NCBI RefSeq assembly: GCF_004349135.1
Contig: NZ_SMFN01000002.1
Coordinates: forward strand, 124,001 to 188,000
Source of the DNA: Flavobacterium sandaracinum
Lineage (GTDB): Bacteria > Bacteroidota > Bacteroidia > Flavobacteriales > Flavobacteriaceae
Length of the DNA stretch: 64,000 bases
Direction of reading: 5' to 3'
A model generated the notes under the pieces. It saw only the letters and a list, made by a program, of their open reading frames with translations. It did not search any database and was not told the origin of the DNA. Below are positions 49,931-59,070 of the stretch, in pieces. Both the position numbers and the translations under genes were made by a program. Each line of letters begins with the position of its first letter. Position 1 is the stretch's first letter.

Positions 49931-50644
49931 ATGGCAGAGTGGACAGAAAGAGCCGAACTTTTATTCAAAAAAGAAGGTTTAGATAATTTAAAAAATGCAA
50001 ATGTACTGGTTGTAGGATTGGGAGGCGTTGGTTCTTTTGCCGCTGAATTTTTAGCAAGAGCAGGAGTGGGAACGATGACGATTGTTGATGGCGACGTAGT
50101 TGATATTACAAATATTAACCGTCAATTACCCGCGTTACATTCGACTGTGGGGCAACCAAAAATCACCGTTGTTGGAGATCGATTGATGGATATCAATCCC
50201 GAATTAAAATTGACTCGGGTACAAGAATTTCTTTCGCCGGAGCGTGCTTTTGAGATTGTTTCAGAAGAATTTGATTATGTTTTAGACTGCATCGACAGTG
50301 TGACTCCAAAGTTGAATTTGATTATTGCCGCCAAACGAAAAAGAGTCAAAATCATAAGTAGCATGGGCGCAGGCGGGAAAATGGAAGCCTCTAAAGTGAA
50401 AGTGACGGATATTACGAATACCGTAAATTGCTTCTTTGCTAAAACCATTCGCCGCCGATTGAAAGAATTTAAAATTGACAAATTAAAAGTGGTTTTTTCA
50501 TCTGAAATTCAAGATGAAGCAAGTCTTAAAATGACCGATGGTTCCAATTTTAAAAAATCATTTTACGGGACAAACAGTTACATGCCTGGGTTATTTGGTT
50601 TGTACGCTGCCGAAACCGTGATTCGCTATTTGTTAAAAAAATAG
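49931..50644 (+). CDS. tcdA: tRNA threonylcarbamoyladenosine dehydratase
   Basis: A 237-residue E1-like ATPase that converts t6A37 of tRNA into its cyclic form, ct6A. The nucleotide motif VLVVGLGGVGSFAAEFLARAG is at about 24-44. The DxDVVDxTNxNRQL segment (DGDVVDITNINRQLPALHST) and the catalytic region ISSMGAGGKMEASKVKVTDI match TcdA/CsdL. The C-terminal FGLYAAETVIRYLL helix closes the fold. It is slightly shorter than E. coli TcdA because the C-terminal extension is absent. It starts 12 bp after tatD. Confidence 0.94.
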   Translation: MAEWTERAELLFKKEGLDNLKNANVLVVGLGGVGSFAAEFLARAGVGTMTIVDGDVVDITNINRQLPALHSTVGQPKITVVGDRLMDINPELKLTRVQEFLSPERAFEIVSEEFDYVLDCIDSVTPKLNLIIAAKRKRVKIISSMGAGGKMEASKVKVTDITNTVNCFFAKTIRRRLKEFKIDKLKVVFSSEIQDEASLKMTDGSNFKKSFYGTNSYMPGLFGLYAAETVIRYLLKK

Positions 50645-50699
50645 TGTCGGCTTTTCAGTCTCTGTTTTAGAATTTAAAACTCATAATTTATAATTACAA

Positions 50700-51374
50700 A
50701 TGATACAAACCGTAATTTTTGACATGGATGGTGTAATAGTTGATACTGAACCCGTACACCGTTATGCTTATTTTAAACAATTCGGCGAATTGAATATTCC
50801 AGTTACGGAGGAAATGTACACTTCATTTACCGGTTTTTCGACTCGAAATACGTTTCAGAAATTGAAAGAGTTTTTTGTAATTGACCATGAAGTGGAAGAT
50901 TTGATCCAAAGAAAACGTACTATTTTTAACGATGCTTTTGACAGTAAAGCCGATTTGGAATTACTGGAAGGTGTTGAAAATCTAATTAAAGATTTACATC
51001 AAAACGGAGTGCAATTGATTTTGGCGTCTTCGGCTTCCAAAGTGACAATTGAGCGCGTGTTTAGCCGCTTTAAGTTGCATGATTATTTTACGCATGTGGT
51101 AAGCGGGGAAGATTTTCCTAAATCGAAACCACATCCTGCTATTTTTGAACATGCAGCGAGTTTATCAATTGCGCCGAAAGTAAGCTGTATTGTGATTGAA
51201 GACAGTACGAATGGGATAAAAGCGGCCAAAGCTGCCGGAATTTTGTGCGTGGGGTATAACAGTATTCACTCTGAGGCGCAAGATTTATCACAAGCAGATT
51301 TTGTTATTAATCACTTTAACGAATTAGGTTTTGAAACCGTTACGAATATTGATTCTAAATTAAGGAATAATTAA
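50700..51374 (+). CDS. HAD-superfamily hydrolase (beta-phosphoglucomutase-like)
   Basis: A 224-residue phosphatase/phosphomutase. Motif I is D8-M-D10 in VIFDMDGVIVDTEPVH, motif II is LILASSAS, motif III has the Lys of KSKPHPAIFE, and motif IV is VIEDSTNGIKAAKAAG. A four-helix cap (residues about 15-85) marks subclass IA, the beta-phosphoglucomutase / 2-deoxyglucose-6-phosphatase group. The substrate is likely a sugar phosphate. It sits 56 bp after tcdA with no overlap and may belong to the same transcript. Confidence 0.92.
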   Translation: MIQTVIFDMDGVIVDTEPVHRYAYFKQFGELNIPVTEEMYTSFTGFSTRNTFQKLKEFFVIDHEVEDLIQRKRTIFNDAFDSKADLELLEGVENLIKDLHQNGVQLILASSASKVTIERVFSRFKLHDYFTHVVSGEDFPKSKPHPAIFEHAASLSIAPKVSCIVIEDSTNGIKAAKAAGILCVGYNSIHSEAQDLSQADFVINHFNELGFETVTNIDSKLRNN

Positions 51375-51425
51375 CATTTGAAAGCCATTGAATTTGTAAA
51401 TTTGGAGATCATAAAAATTTAAAAC

Positions 51426-52271
51426 ATGAAAAAAATAATCATTGTATTTGCCATTATTATAGCAAATTTCACCATTGAGGCACAGGTAAAAACACCTCAG
51501 TCAAGTCCAAAATCTACTATCATGCAAGCTGTAGGTTTGACAGATGTAGAGATTAATTATTCAAGACCAAGCGCAAGAGGAAGAGCCGTTTTTGGTAATT
51601 TAATCCCTTTTGGAAAAGTATGGAGAACTGGAGCTAATGAAAATACAACAGTATCTTTTAGCGACGATGTTGTTATAGATGGTAAAACGTTGAAAAAAGG
51701 AACTTATTCTTTATTTACAGTTCCAAAAATAGAAAGTTGGGAAATCATTTTCTACAAAACTACTGATAACTGGGGTAATCCAGAAGAATGGAAAGAAGAC
51801 AATGTAGCACTTAGAGCGACTGTTAAACCAGAAACATTGAATAAAAGTGTGGAAACATTTACTATTGGAATTAGTGGTTTAGACAATAATTTTGCTTTTT
51901 TAGAAATATATTGGGAGAACTCGTATGCTGCTGTAAAATTTGAAGTTCCTACGCAGCAAAAAGCAACGGCTAATATTGAGAAAGCTTTATCTGGACCAAC
52001 AAGCGCAGATTATTTTTCTGCTGCTCAATTTTTATTCCAATCTAATGGTGATACTGCTAAAGCGTTAGTTTATGTAAACAAAGCGCTGGATATGACTAAA
52101 GACAAACCTTTTTGGTATAACAGATTAAAATCGTTGATTCAGGCAAAACTTGGAGATAAAAAAGGAGCAATCGAAACGGCTAAAGCATCACTTGCCGCAG
52201 CTGAAATTGCTAAAAATCAAGATTACGTAAAGATGAATAAAGATAGTATTGCAGAGTGGAGTAAAAACTAA
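51426..52271 (+). CDS. DUF2911 exported protein
   Basis: A 281-residue secreted protein with a signal peptide (KKIIIVFAIIIANFTIEAQ, residues 2-20). DUF2911 core: SPKSTIMQAVGLTDVEINYSRPSARGRAVFGNLIPFGKVWRTGANENTTVSFSDDVVIDGKTLKKGTYSLFTVP, with the conserved RPSARGR..fG.l.P.g..WRtGANE. The C-terminal ~100 residues form a TPR-like helical tail (DYFSAAQFLFQSNGDTAKALVY and onward). Function is unknown; widespread in Bacteroidota. Followed by a strong terminator. Confidence 0.94.
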   Translation: MKKIIIVFAIIIANFTIEAQVKTPQSSPKSTIMQAVGLTDVEINYSRPSARGRAVFGNLIPFGKVWRTGANENTTVSFSDDVVIDGKTLKKGTYSLFTVPKIESWEIIFYKTTDNWGNPEEWKEDNVALRATVKPETLNKSVETFTIGISGLDNNFAFLEIYWENSYAAVKFEVPTQQKATANIEKALSGPTSADYFSAAQFLFQSNGDTAKALVYVNKALDMTKDKPFWYNRLKSLIQAKLGDKKGAIETAKASLAAAEIAKNQDYVKMNKDSIAEWSKN

Positions 52272-52290
52272 TTTCTCTCAATTCTAGTGC

Positions 52291-52331
52291 AAAATCCCGT
52301 CTCGGTAATTATCGAGACGGGATTTTTTTTG
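52291..52331 (+). terminator. Strong intrinsic terminator of the DUF2911 gene
   Basis: AAAATCCCGTCTCG (52291-52304) and CGAGACGGGATTTT (52313-52326) form a 14-bp perfect stem with an 8-base loop, followed by more T residues. It begins 20 bp past the stop codon. Confidence 0.9.
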
Positions 52332-52355
52332 CATTTCATTTAGGTTTTTAACTAT

Positions 52356-53069
52356 AGATTCGCAGATTATATTTGGATTATAGTATATGTAAAAGAAGAA
52401 GAAACAACCGCAGATTCGCAGATTAGTTGTTTTCTGTTTTTGTTTCGATGTAGTAAAGAACAGCCACAGATTCGCAGATTCTATTTGGATTATAGTGACA
52501 TGTAAAAGGAGAAGAAACAACCGCAAATTCGCAGATTAGTTGTTTTCTGTTTTTGTTTCGATGTAGTAAAGAACAGCCACAGATTCGCAGATTATATCTG
52601 GATTATAATTACGTATAAAATGAGAAGAAACAACCGCAGATTCGCAGATTTATTATTTCTGTTTTTGTTTCGATGTAGTAAAAAACAGCCACAGATTCGC
52701 GGATTATATCTGGATTATAATTACGTATAAAATGAGAAGAAACAACCGCAGATTCGCAGATTAGTTGTTTTCTGTTTTTGTTTCGATGTAGTAAAAAACA
52801 GCCACAGATTCGAAGATTATATCTGGATTATAGTGACATGTAAAGGAGAAGAAACAATCGCAGATTCGCAGATTTGTTGTTTTCTGTTTTTGTTTCGATG
52901 TAGTAAAAAACAGCCACAGATTCGCAGATTATATTTGGACTACTAAAGAGTGTAAAATGAGAAGAAACAACCGCAATTTAGCAAATTTGTTGTTTGTGTT
53001 TAGTGATTGGATTTACCTAAAAAATAACCGCAAATTCGCGAATATTTATAATCTGCGAATCTGCGGCCA
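52356..53069. repeat. Tandem array of a 112/113-bp unit, about six copies
   Basis: Units begin at 52356, 52468, 52581, 52693, 52806 and 52918 (spacing 112, 113, 112, 113, 112). Each carries AGATTCGCAGATTATAT, GGATTATA, GAGAAGAAACAACCGCAGAT and GTTTTTGTTTCGATGTAGTA. The last unit is degenerate and ends in a hairpin CCGCAAATTCGCGAAT.../...GCGAATCTGCGG (53030-53069). No supportable ORF, and unit-to-unit variation is modest. The sub-motif CGCAGATTCGCAGATTA occurs twice per unit. Confidence 0.92.
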
Positions 53070-53124
53070 ATTAATTTCAACAGCTAAATTTCATTTATTT
53101 ATTTTAAAAATAAACGATTTTACC

Positions 53125-54849
53125 TTAGGCTACAACTACTTTTTGTTTCCTAAAAATCGTCCATTGCAACAACAATGAAATTACTATCGTTAACATCGCT
53201 CCAATGAAATTAAGCCACAAATAACCCAGTTTTTCTTCTCCGCTTGGGAAAATATAAATGGCATAATAGAAGATCATGAAAATAGTAAGCTGACTAATTA
53301 CGGCACTGTAAAATATAGCTTTAGATTGGACTTTATGGATGTAAAAACCAACCAAAAATATGCCCAATACGGTTCCATAAAAAATGGATCCAATGATGTT
53401 TACCAACTGAATTAAATTTTCAAACAGCGTTCCTATACAAGCAAAAAGGATTGCAATAATTCCCCATAATAAAGTGAAAAATTTAGTTGCATACAGATAA
53501 TGACGTTCTGATTTTTCTCCTTTTACATTGCGTTTGTAAATATCAATTGCTGTGGTAGAGGCTAGTGCATTTAACCCTGAAGCCGTAGAGGACATGGCTG
53601 CTGAAATAATTACTGCTAACAATAAACCAATAAGTCCTTTGGGTAAATAATTTAGGATAAAATGAAAAAACACATAATCTTTGTCGTTCGTTTCACTGTT
53701 ACTATCCGCTTTAAGGATTATTTCTTTGGCGCGATCTCTCAAATCTTTTTCTTTATTGGACAAAGCCACTAATTCTTTTCGAAGAATTGGATTGTCATAA
53801 TCCTGATTGAGCTGATCAATATACAAAAGGTTAATTACTTTTTTATCTTCGGATAAATCGTTTAATTTATTCTCCAAAGCATTGTATTCGCCTTTGAAAG
53901 ATGATTTTTCAATCATGGCTTTGTTGTTTGGATTAAAATTTAAAGGAACAGGATTGAATTGAAAAAAAACAAAAACCATAACCCCAGTCAATAAAATGAA
54001 GAACTGCATAGGAACTTTTAAAAGTCCGTTCATAATTAATCCCATTTGACTTTCTCTAACAGATCTTCCCGATAAATAACGTCCTACCTGAGATTGATCG
54101 GTTCCAAAATAAGCTAAAGCCAAGAAGAAACCACCTGTTATTCCACTCCAAAACGTATATTTTTCTTCTGGGTCAAAAGAAAAGTTGACGATATTCATTT
54201 TATCATTTGCACCAGCAATATGTAACGCACTGGTGAAAGTCATATCGTTTGGTAAATAATGCAATATCAGAAAAAACGTGATAAACATTCCCGACATGAT
54301 GACAAACATTTGCTGTTTTTGAGTAACGTTTACCGCTTTGGTTCCACCTGAAAACGTATAGATAATTACCAAAACCCCAATAATAATATTCATGTAAGTA
54401 AGATTCCAACCCAATATTGCCGACAAAATAATCGCTGGCGCATAAATAGTCAATCCAGTTCCTAAACCTCTTTGGAACAAGAAAAGAATGGCTGCAAGGG
54501 AACGCGTTTTTAAATCAAACCTTTTTTCGAGGTATTCATAAGCGGTGTAAACTTTGTATTTATGGTATAAGGGAATAAAAGTGACGCAAATTACCACCAT
54601 CGCAATAGGCAGCCCAAAATAGAATTGTACAAAACCCATTCCGTCGTGATAAGCCTGTCCGGGAGTGGAAAGAAACGTAATGGCACTGGCTTGTGTGGCC
54701 ATTACAGAAAGTCCCACAACATGCCAAGGAGTTTCATTGCTTCCCAGAATAAAGTCTTCTACATTTTTGCTTCCTTTGGTTTTCCAAGCGCCATAAATTA
54801 CAATGAACAGTAAAGTAACTATAAGTATAATCCAATCAAATAATTGCAT
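53125..54849 (-). CDS. Sodium:solute symporter (SSS family)
   Basis: A 574-residue transporter of the SSS fold with about 13 membrane helices. Sodium-site and SSS signature segments are GSNETPWHVVGLSVMATQASAITFLSTPGQAYHDG, YTAYEYLEKRFDLKTRSLAAILFL, FSGGTKAVNVTQKQQMFVIM and ISAAMSSTASGLNALASTTAIDIY. A charged soluble insert of about 75 residues lies between helices 8 and 9 (EGEYNALENKLNDLSEDKK to SNSETNDKDYVF). The substrate may be a sugar, sialate or monocarboxylate and is not predictable. It starts 3 bp after the 35-aa gene, suggesting co-translation. Confidence 0.94.
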   Translation of the reverse strand: MQLFDWIILIVTLLFIVIYGAWKTKGSKNVEDFILGSNETPWHVVGLSVMATQASAITFLSTPGQAYHDGMGFVQFYFGLPIAMVVICVTFIPLYHKYKVYTAYEYLEKRFDLKTRSLAAILFLFQRGLGTGLTIYAPAIILSAILGWNLTYMNIIIGVLVIIYTFSGGTKAVNVTQKQQMFVIMSGMFITFFLILHYLPNDMTFTSALHIAGANDKMNIVNFSFDPEEKYTFWSGITGGFFLALAYFGTDQSQVGRYLSGRSVRESQMGLIMNGLLKVPMQFFILLTGVMVFVFFQFNPVPLNFNPNNKAMIEKSSFKGEYNALENKLNDLSEDKKVINLLYIDQLNQDYDNPILRKELVALSNKEKDLRDRAKEIILKADSNSETNDKDYVFFHFILNYLPKGLIGLLLAVIISAAMSSTASGLNALASTTAIDIYKRNVKGEKSERHYLYATKFFTLLWGIIAILFACIGTLFENLIQLVNIIGSIFYGTVLGIFLVGFYIHKVQSKAIFYSAVISQLTIFMIFYYAIYIFPSGEEKLGYLWLNFIGAMLTIVISLLLQWTIFRKQKVVVA

Positions 54850-54852
54850 AAT

Positions 54853-54960
54853 TTAAGCGTATAATTTCATGATGAGACAAAAGATTAAGATGTATATAGC
54901 GTTAGCTACAAGCACCCACGTATAATTCTTCTTCCAGGTTTTTATTTTTTTTGTTTCCAT
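54853..54960 (-). CDS. 35-aa single-helix membrane protein paired with the symporter
   Basis: A 35-residue frame, METKKIKTWKKNYTWVLVAN, then AIYILIFCLIMKLYA. It has a lysine-rich, cytoplasmic N-terminus and one membrane helix at about 15-32. Its stop is 3 bp before the ATG of the symporter and its own ATG is 10 bp after the end of the PIG-L gene, so it is embedded in an operon. Several SSS and related symporters have a small accessory membrane peptide. The same type of role is inferred here. Confidence 0.7.
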   Translation of the reverse strand: METKKIKTWKKNYTWVLVANAIYILIFCLIMKLYA

Positions 54961-54970
54961 TTTATGTGGT

Positions 54971-57502
54971 TTAAGGCTTGATTTTTTGAGCAGGAATACT
55001 TTCTGATGCTTGTAAAGAGATGATATTTGAAATTAATTTATATGCCCCCGTAACCCCTTCTGGCAACTCTCTAAAAAAACTAAGTCCCGTATAAATATAG
55101 TGTCCTTTTCCGTATGGAGCAATTAATAAAGCACCGTTTTTAGGAGTTTCTCCCTTATCATTTGAAGATAGAATAGGAGTAAAGGCTTTGTCATATTGAC
55201 TAGGATAATACAATCCTTGCTCTTGTTTCCAACCTTGAAAATCTTTTGTAGTAATTTTGTTTGGGAAATTCAAAACGGGATGGTTTGGTGCTAAAAATCG
55301 CACTTCGGCATCTTCTTCGGTAACGCGGTCGCGAGATAGTTTTAATGGATATGGTGCGATATTTTCGGTTACCAGATCGCCCGCAGTATTGTATTGTACG
55401 AGCATTGTTTTTCCGCCTTTTACAAAATCAAAAAGAATTGTTTGCTTATTGGCTAATGCTGCAACGGTATTATAGGCACGAACACCGGTCATCACTACAT
55501 CAAAATTCTCTAATTTTTCAGGTGTTATTTCTTCTGGTTTCAGCAGTGTTACACGGTATCCCAATTGAGTCAAGCTACTTGGAACTTCATCTCCGGCACC
55601 CATAATATAAGCAATTCTCTCCTGATTTGTTTTTAAATCTGTTTTGATGAGTTTAGCTTCTGCTGATTTTAAAACTTGCTGTTTGGTAATGTGATCATAA
55701 TTAATGATGATTTGCTCTTTGTCAAATCGCTTGTTATCAATTATCGCCACACTTTGGGCAACCGCTTCTTCAGCTTTATTTGGCGCAGTTACCTCAAAAT
55801 AAACAATTTGTTCCGTTCCCTTTTTTTGGATGTTAAAAGGAATTGATTTTGGAGATGCTTTCCAATTTGCAGGAAGTTCAAGTTTCAAATCACCTTTTAC
55901 GTTGTCTTTTCCCGCTTTAATTTTTACACCAACATATTTAATTTTTGCATCTTTAAAAAGCAATACTTTGTCAATAATTGATGTAGTCACTTCGGGAACA
56001 ATATCTAGATAGTTATAGACTTCCCCTTTTACGTCGTCATTGTATTTATAAACGACTGTTCGCTCAAATGGGATTTCGATTCCGTTGATTTGAACGTTAA
56101 ATACCACTTTAACTTCCCTAATAATATCAGGGATTCCTATGTTTTGTTGTTCGTTGACGGCATACATTCCAACAGTTCCATTTTCTCTTAACCAATACGG
56201 TTGTGTGTAGTTAATGGATTCCGGTAATTTTAAATCTACGTTTATAGTATTTAAAATATTATTTTTTAATTCGCGATTTTGTGATGTGATTATGCGTTCT
56301 GGTAAAGTGGATACACTGGTTAATTGAATGGAATTGGTACTTCTATTAATGGCTTCTAGTTTCAATTTAATAGTGCTTCCGGGAGTCGCTTCCTGATTTT
56401 GGGCAACGGCTTCAAGATACAAACCAGAACAGGCCGCTATAATTTCTTTTATAGCTTCAGATTTCAGTGGAGCCCAATGATTTTCATCCAAAGCTTTCAT
56501 CATTGCATAGGCTTTCGCCAAATTTGGAATACTTGCTGAAGGATTATTGTGGTCGAAAGCAGCGGCAGTAGCAGTCAATAAATCTCCAATGGCTTTTCCT
56601 CCTTTGACACGGTTCCAAGAAGTATCAATTCCTTCAAAAAGTGATTTTTTATCTTTTAAAGCGTCTCCATTTATAAACTCTAAATATTCCGTTTCTTCAC
56701 CACGTGCACCAGTGCTTCCAAAGCCTTGTGATTGATGGCGACTGCGACTTAAAGCGGCTATTTCTTGGTTTGATTTTCCTAATCCAGCATAATAAACTCC
56801 CGTTTCAAGTGCAATTAAATTCGTTTTATCGGCAGCATTAAATTTTTCGATAGTTCCATAAAACCACCAAGAGGTGTTAAAAAACTGGCGTTTGGTTTGC
56901 CAAGGTTTCACAAATTGTAATTGTTCTGGAAAAACGGTTGGATCATTAGCTAGTTTGAAACTTTCGACACTCAACATTGCGGATGAAGTGTGATGTCCGT
57001 GTGTAGTTCCTGGAGATCGATGATCAAATCGATTAACAATTACATCAGGTTGAAATTTCCGGATGGCCCAAATAACGTCAGCCAATACTTTCTCTTTATC
57101 CCAAATTTCTAAAGTCTCTGTTGGATTTTTAGAAAAACCAAAATCATTGGCGCGGGAAAAAAACTGTTCTCCACCATCAATTTTTCGAGCTTCAATAAGT
57201 TCTTGGGTTCTAATGACTCCTAATAATTCTCGTAATTGTGTACCTATCAAGTTCTGTCCACCATCACCGCGTGTCAATGATAAATATCCGGTTCTTGCTT
57301 TTTGTTCATTGGATAAATAAGAAATTAATCGGGTGTTTTCATCGTCTGGATGTGCTGCTATATAAAGTACTGAGCCTAAAAAATTAAGTTTTTGTATTTG
57401 ATTGTAAATTTCAATAGCATTTGGTTTTTGGGGTTGTTGTGCAAGTATTACTTGGCAACATAAAAGAAATGCTGTGATAGCTAAAAGGTGTTTTTTTTGC
57501 AT
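54971..57502 (-). CDS. PIG-L family deacetylase, large form (LmbE-like with C-terminal accessory domains)
   Basis: An 843-residue exported enzyme. The start is MQKKHLLAITAFLLCCQVIL (signal peptide with possible lipid Cys, residues 1-21), not the upstream ATG. The zinc PIG-L/LmbE domain has the HPDDE motif (YIAAHPDDENTRLISYL, about 47-63) and the second region RKFQPDVIVNRFDHRSPGTTHGHH. The remaining 500 residues form beta-sandwich domains and a final glutamine-amidotransferase-like Rossmann domain (RIAYIMGAGDEVPSSL, then GVRAYN, GGKTMLVQYN), as in the large BT-type PIG-L proteins of Bacteroidota. Predicted to deacetylate sugar or glycolipid substrates in the periplasm. It is the first gene of an operon with the 35-aa gene and the symporter. 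Confidence 0.93.
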   Translation of the reverse strand: MQKKHLLAITAFLLCCQVILAQQPQKPNAIEIYNQIQKLNFLGSVLYIAAHPDDENTRLISYLSNEQKARTGYLSLTRGDGGQNLIGTQLRELLGVIRTQELIEARKIDGGEQFFSRANDFGFSKNPTETLEIWDKEKVLADVIWAIRKFQPDVIVNRFDHRSPGTTHGHHTSSAMLSVESFKLANDPTVFPEQLQFVKPWQTKRQFFNTSWWFYGTIEKFNAADKTNLIALETGVYYAGLGKSNQEIAALSRSRHQSQGFGSTGARGEETEYLEFINGDALKDKKSLFEGIDTSWNRVKGGKAIGDLLTATAAAFDHNNPSASIPNLAKAYAMMKALDENHWAPLKSEAIKEIIAACSGLYLEAVAQNQEATPGSTIKLKLEAINRSTNSIQLTSVSTLPERIITSQNRELKNNILNTINVDLKLPESINYTQPYWLRENGTVGMYAVNEQQNIGIPDIIREVKVVFNVQINGIEIPFERTVVYKYNDDVKGEVYNYLDIVPEVTTSIIDKVLLFKDAKIKYVGVKIKAGKDNVKGDLKLELPANWKASPKSIPFNIQKKGTEQIVYFEVTAPNKAEEAVAQSVAIIDNKRFDKEQIIINYDHITKQQVLKSAEAKLIKTDLKTNQERIAYIMGAGDEVPSSLTQLGYRVTLLKPEEITPEKLENFDVVMTGVRAYNTVAALANKQTILFDFVKGGKTMLVQYNTAGDLVTENIAPYPLKLSRDRVTEEDAEVRFLAPNHPVLNFPNKITTKDFQGWKQEQGLYYPSQYDKAFTPILSSNDKGETPKNGALLIAPYGKGHYIYTGLSFFRELPEGVTGAYKLISNIISLQASESIPAQKIKP

Positions 57503-57686
57503 TTTTTTAAATTTAATTTGCAATAGCTTCAAATGTAGGAATTAAATATTTTTTTCTGAAATGTTTTTAGTTTTCTTTCTACTATTCTGATTTTATTTAA
57601 CCTGAGACATGTAAACAAGTTTCCTGTTTTGACTATAGAAACATGGGATAGACTATTTCTATAGAAATGTCATGATTAAAAAATAA

Positions 57687-57718
57687 AAGAGAGAAAACTA
57701 GTGGTAGTTTTCTCTCTT
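57687..57718 (-). terminator. Intrinsic terminator of the 57750-58295 gene
   Basis: AAGAGAGAAAACTA (57687-57700) and TAGTTTTCTCTCTT (57705-57718) form a perfect 14-bp stem with a GTGG loop, 31 bp after the stop. An A-rich flank (57678-57688) gives the minus-strand U-tract. Confidence 0.85.
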
Positions 57719-57749
57719 ATATTTTTTACTTATCTGTTGTGTATTAGTT

Positions 57750-58295
57750 TTAATCTTTACCATGTCCGCGTCCGCGATCACCTCCGTGACCTTTACCACC
57801 TTTTCCTCTGTTATGACTGTAATTTCTATTGTCTCTGCGGTCGTTATCTCTGTGTTTGTTATAATATCTGCGGTTATCATTTTGTCTTGGACTCACATAT
57901 ACACGACGATTATTATTGTAACCTATATTTCTTTGTTCTCTACCATGATATCCTTTATAATATTTGACTTTATGATTTCTAAAGTTATTGTAAGGTCTTG
58001 AACCACGATAATCATTAAGTACAACTTTGTAACCACCATACAAATCATAGTTTCTATATTGTCCAGGAAGGTATCTCGAGCGAATCCATCTTCCGCTACC
58101 AAAATAAATAAATTGTGTTGCTCTTACATCATAATAGGCTTCGATATCTGGAAGATAATAGTATTCTGCTTGGGCATATCCTACTGGACCCCACGAAGGT
58201 GCTCTACCAATATTTACATTTACTGAAACTTGTGCATAAATTGAACTTGATGCAAAGAGGATAATTCCTATGGCGATTAGTTTTAATGTTTTCAT
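57750..58295 (-). CDS. Basic secreted protein with Gly/Arg/His-rich tail, paralogue 1
   Basis: A 181-residue exported protein with a signal peptide MKTLKLIAIGIILFASSSIYAQ. The mature domain (residues 23-110) runs VSVNVNIGRAPSWGPVGY, YYYLPDIEAYYDVRATQFIYFGSGRWIRSR and YKVVLNDYRG. The last 50 residues are very basic and repetitive (HRDNDRRDNRNY, GKGGKGHGGDRGRGHGKD). The 'RAPSWGPxGY...YYYLPDIEAYYDVrAtQFIYfG.G.Wirs..LP..YRnYdLY.GYKvvLnDYrG' pattern recurs in Flavobacteriaceae as an uncharacterised family. A cell-surface or nucleic-acid-binding tail is inferred from composition only. Confidence 0.85.
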   Translation of the reverse strand: MKTLKLIAIGIILFASSSIYAQVSVNVNIGRAPSWGPVGYAQAEYYYLPDIEAYYDVRATQFIYFGSGRWIRSRYLPGQYRNYDLYGGYKVVLNDYRGSRPYNNFRNHKVKYYKGYHGREQRNIGYNNNRRVYVSPRQNDNRRYYNKHRDNDRRDNRNYSHNRGKGGKGHGGDRGRGHGKD

Positions 58296-58422
58296 CTTTT
58301 TTTAATTTAATTCTAATATAAATTTATGGGACTGTGTTTTAATATATCTTTTTTATATTTTTCAACAACTATGCCATATCAAAAAAATTAACATTTAATT
58401 AAGAGTTATTGTTCTCAAAAAA

Positions 58423-58450
58423 AAGAGAGTTTCTAAACAGAATCTCTCTT
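58423..58450 (-). terminator. Intrinsic terminator of the 58472-58960 gene
   Basis: AAGAGAG (58423-58429) pairs with CTCTCTT (58444-58450), extended by TTC/GAA across one mismatch, around a short AT loop. The A-run at 58417-58424 gives the minus-strand U-tract. It is similar in position and pattern to the terminator of the paralogue. Confidence 0.75.
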
Positions 58451-58471
58451 ATAAAATTAATAGGGTCAATA

Positions 58472-58960
58472 TTAATGTTTTCCATTTCCATGGCCACTTT
58501 TGCCTTTACCCCCTTTACCTCCATTACCAGTACTTTTATTACCAGTACTTTTGTTTACTCTACTACTATTATTAGACCTAGATCCAATTGATTTTTGAGG
58601 TTTTCCTTTATATCCTTTGTAATATTTTACTTTATGATTTTTAAAATTACTATAGGGTCTTGTACCACGGTAATCATTCAACACTACTTTATACCCATTG
58701 TATAAGTTATAGTTTCTGTATTGATTGGGAAGGTTTCTAGAGCGAATCCATTTTCCTCCGCCGAAATAAATAAATTGAGTAGCTCTAATATCATAATACG
58801 CTTGAACGTCTGGTAAATAATAATAATCAACATTTGAATATCCTGCTGGACCCCATGCTGGTGGACTACCAATATTTACATTTACTGCAACTTGCGCTTG
58901 TATAGTATTAGTGCTTACTAAAAAAACTATAGCGACTGCGATTAATTTTAATGTTTTCAT
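58472..58960 (-). CDS. Basic secreted protein with Gly/Lys-rich tail, paralogue 2
   Basis: A 162-residue tandem paralogue of the gene at 57750-58295. It has the same signal peptide start (MKTLKLIAVAIVFLVSTNTI) and the same mature domain (VAVNVNIGSPPAWGPAGYSN, YYYLPDVQAYYDIRATQFIYFG). The tail differs: it has SNNSSRVNKSTGNKSTGNGG followed by KGGKGKSGHGNGKH in place of the arginine-rich tail of paralogue 1. Tandem duplication with tail divergence is clear. Function is unknown. The gene-to-gene gap is 176 bp and contains a terminator, so the two are separately transcribed. Confidence 0.85.
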   Translation of the reverse strand: MKTLKLIAVAIVFLVSTNTIQAQVAVNVNIGSPPAWGPAGYSNVDYYYLPDVQAYYDIRATQFIYFGGGKWIRSRNLPNQYRNYNLYNGYKVVLNDYRGTRPYSNFKNHKVKYYKGYKGKPQKSIGSRSNNSSRVNKSTGNKSTGNGGKGGKGKSGHGNGKH

Positions 58961-59070
58961 GTTTTCTAATGTTTATTTAATAGTCATTTTGTATTTCTTA
59001 TCTTAAATTTTTAATATAGCCAACAACTATGCCAATAGTAAAAAATAGGGGATCCAAGTAATTATAGTAA

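Noticed and set aside
52356-53069. CRISPR array
   Set aside because: The whole 112/113-bp unit repeats; there are no unique spacers of 30-40 bp between short identical repeats, and no cas genes are in the window.
52284-53178. Open frames within the 112-bp tandem array
   Set aside because: Frames arise from the repeat itself, are in both directions, lack start signals and have Phe/Ser-rich low-complexity products.
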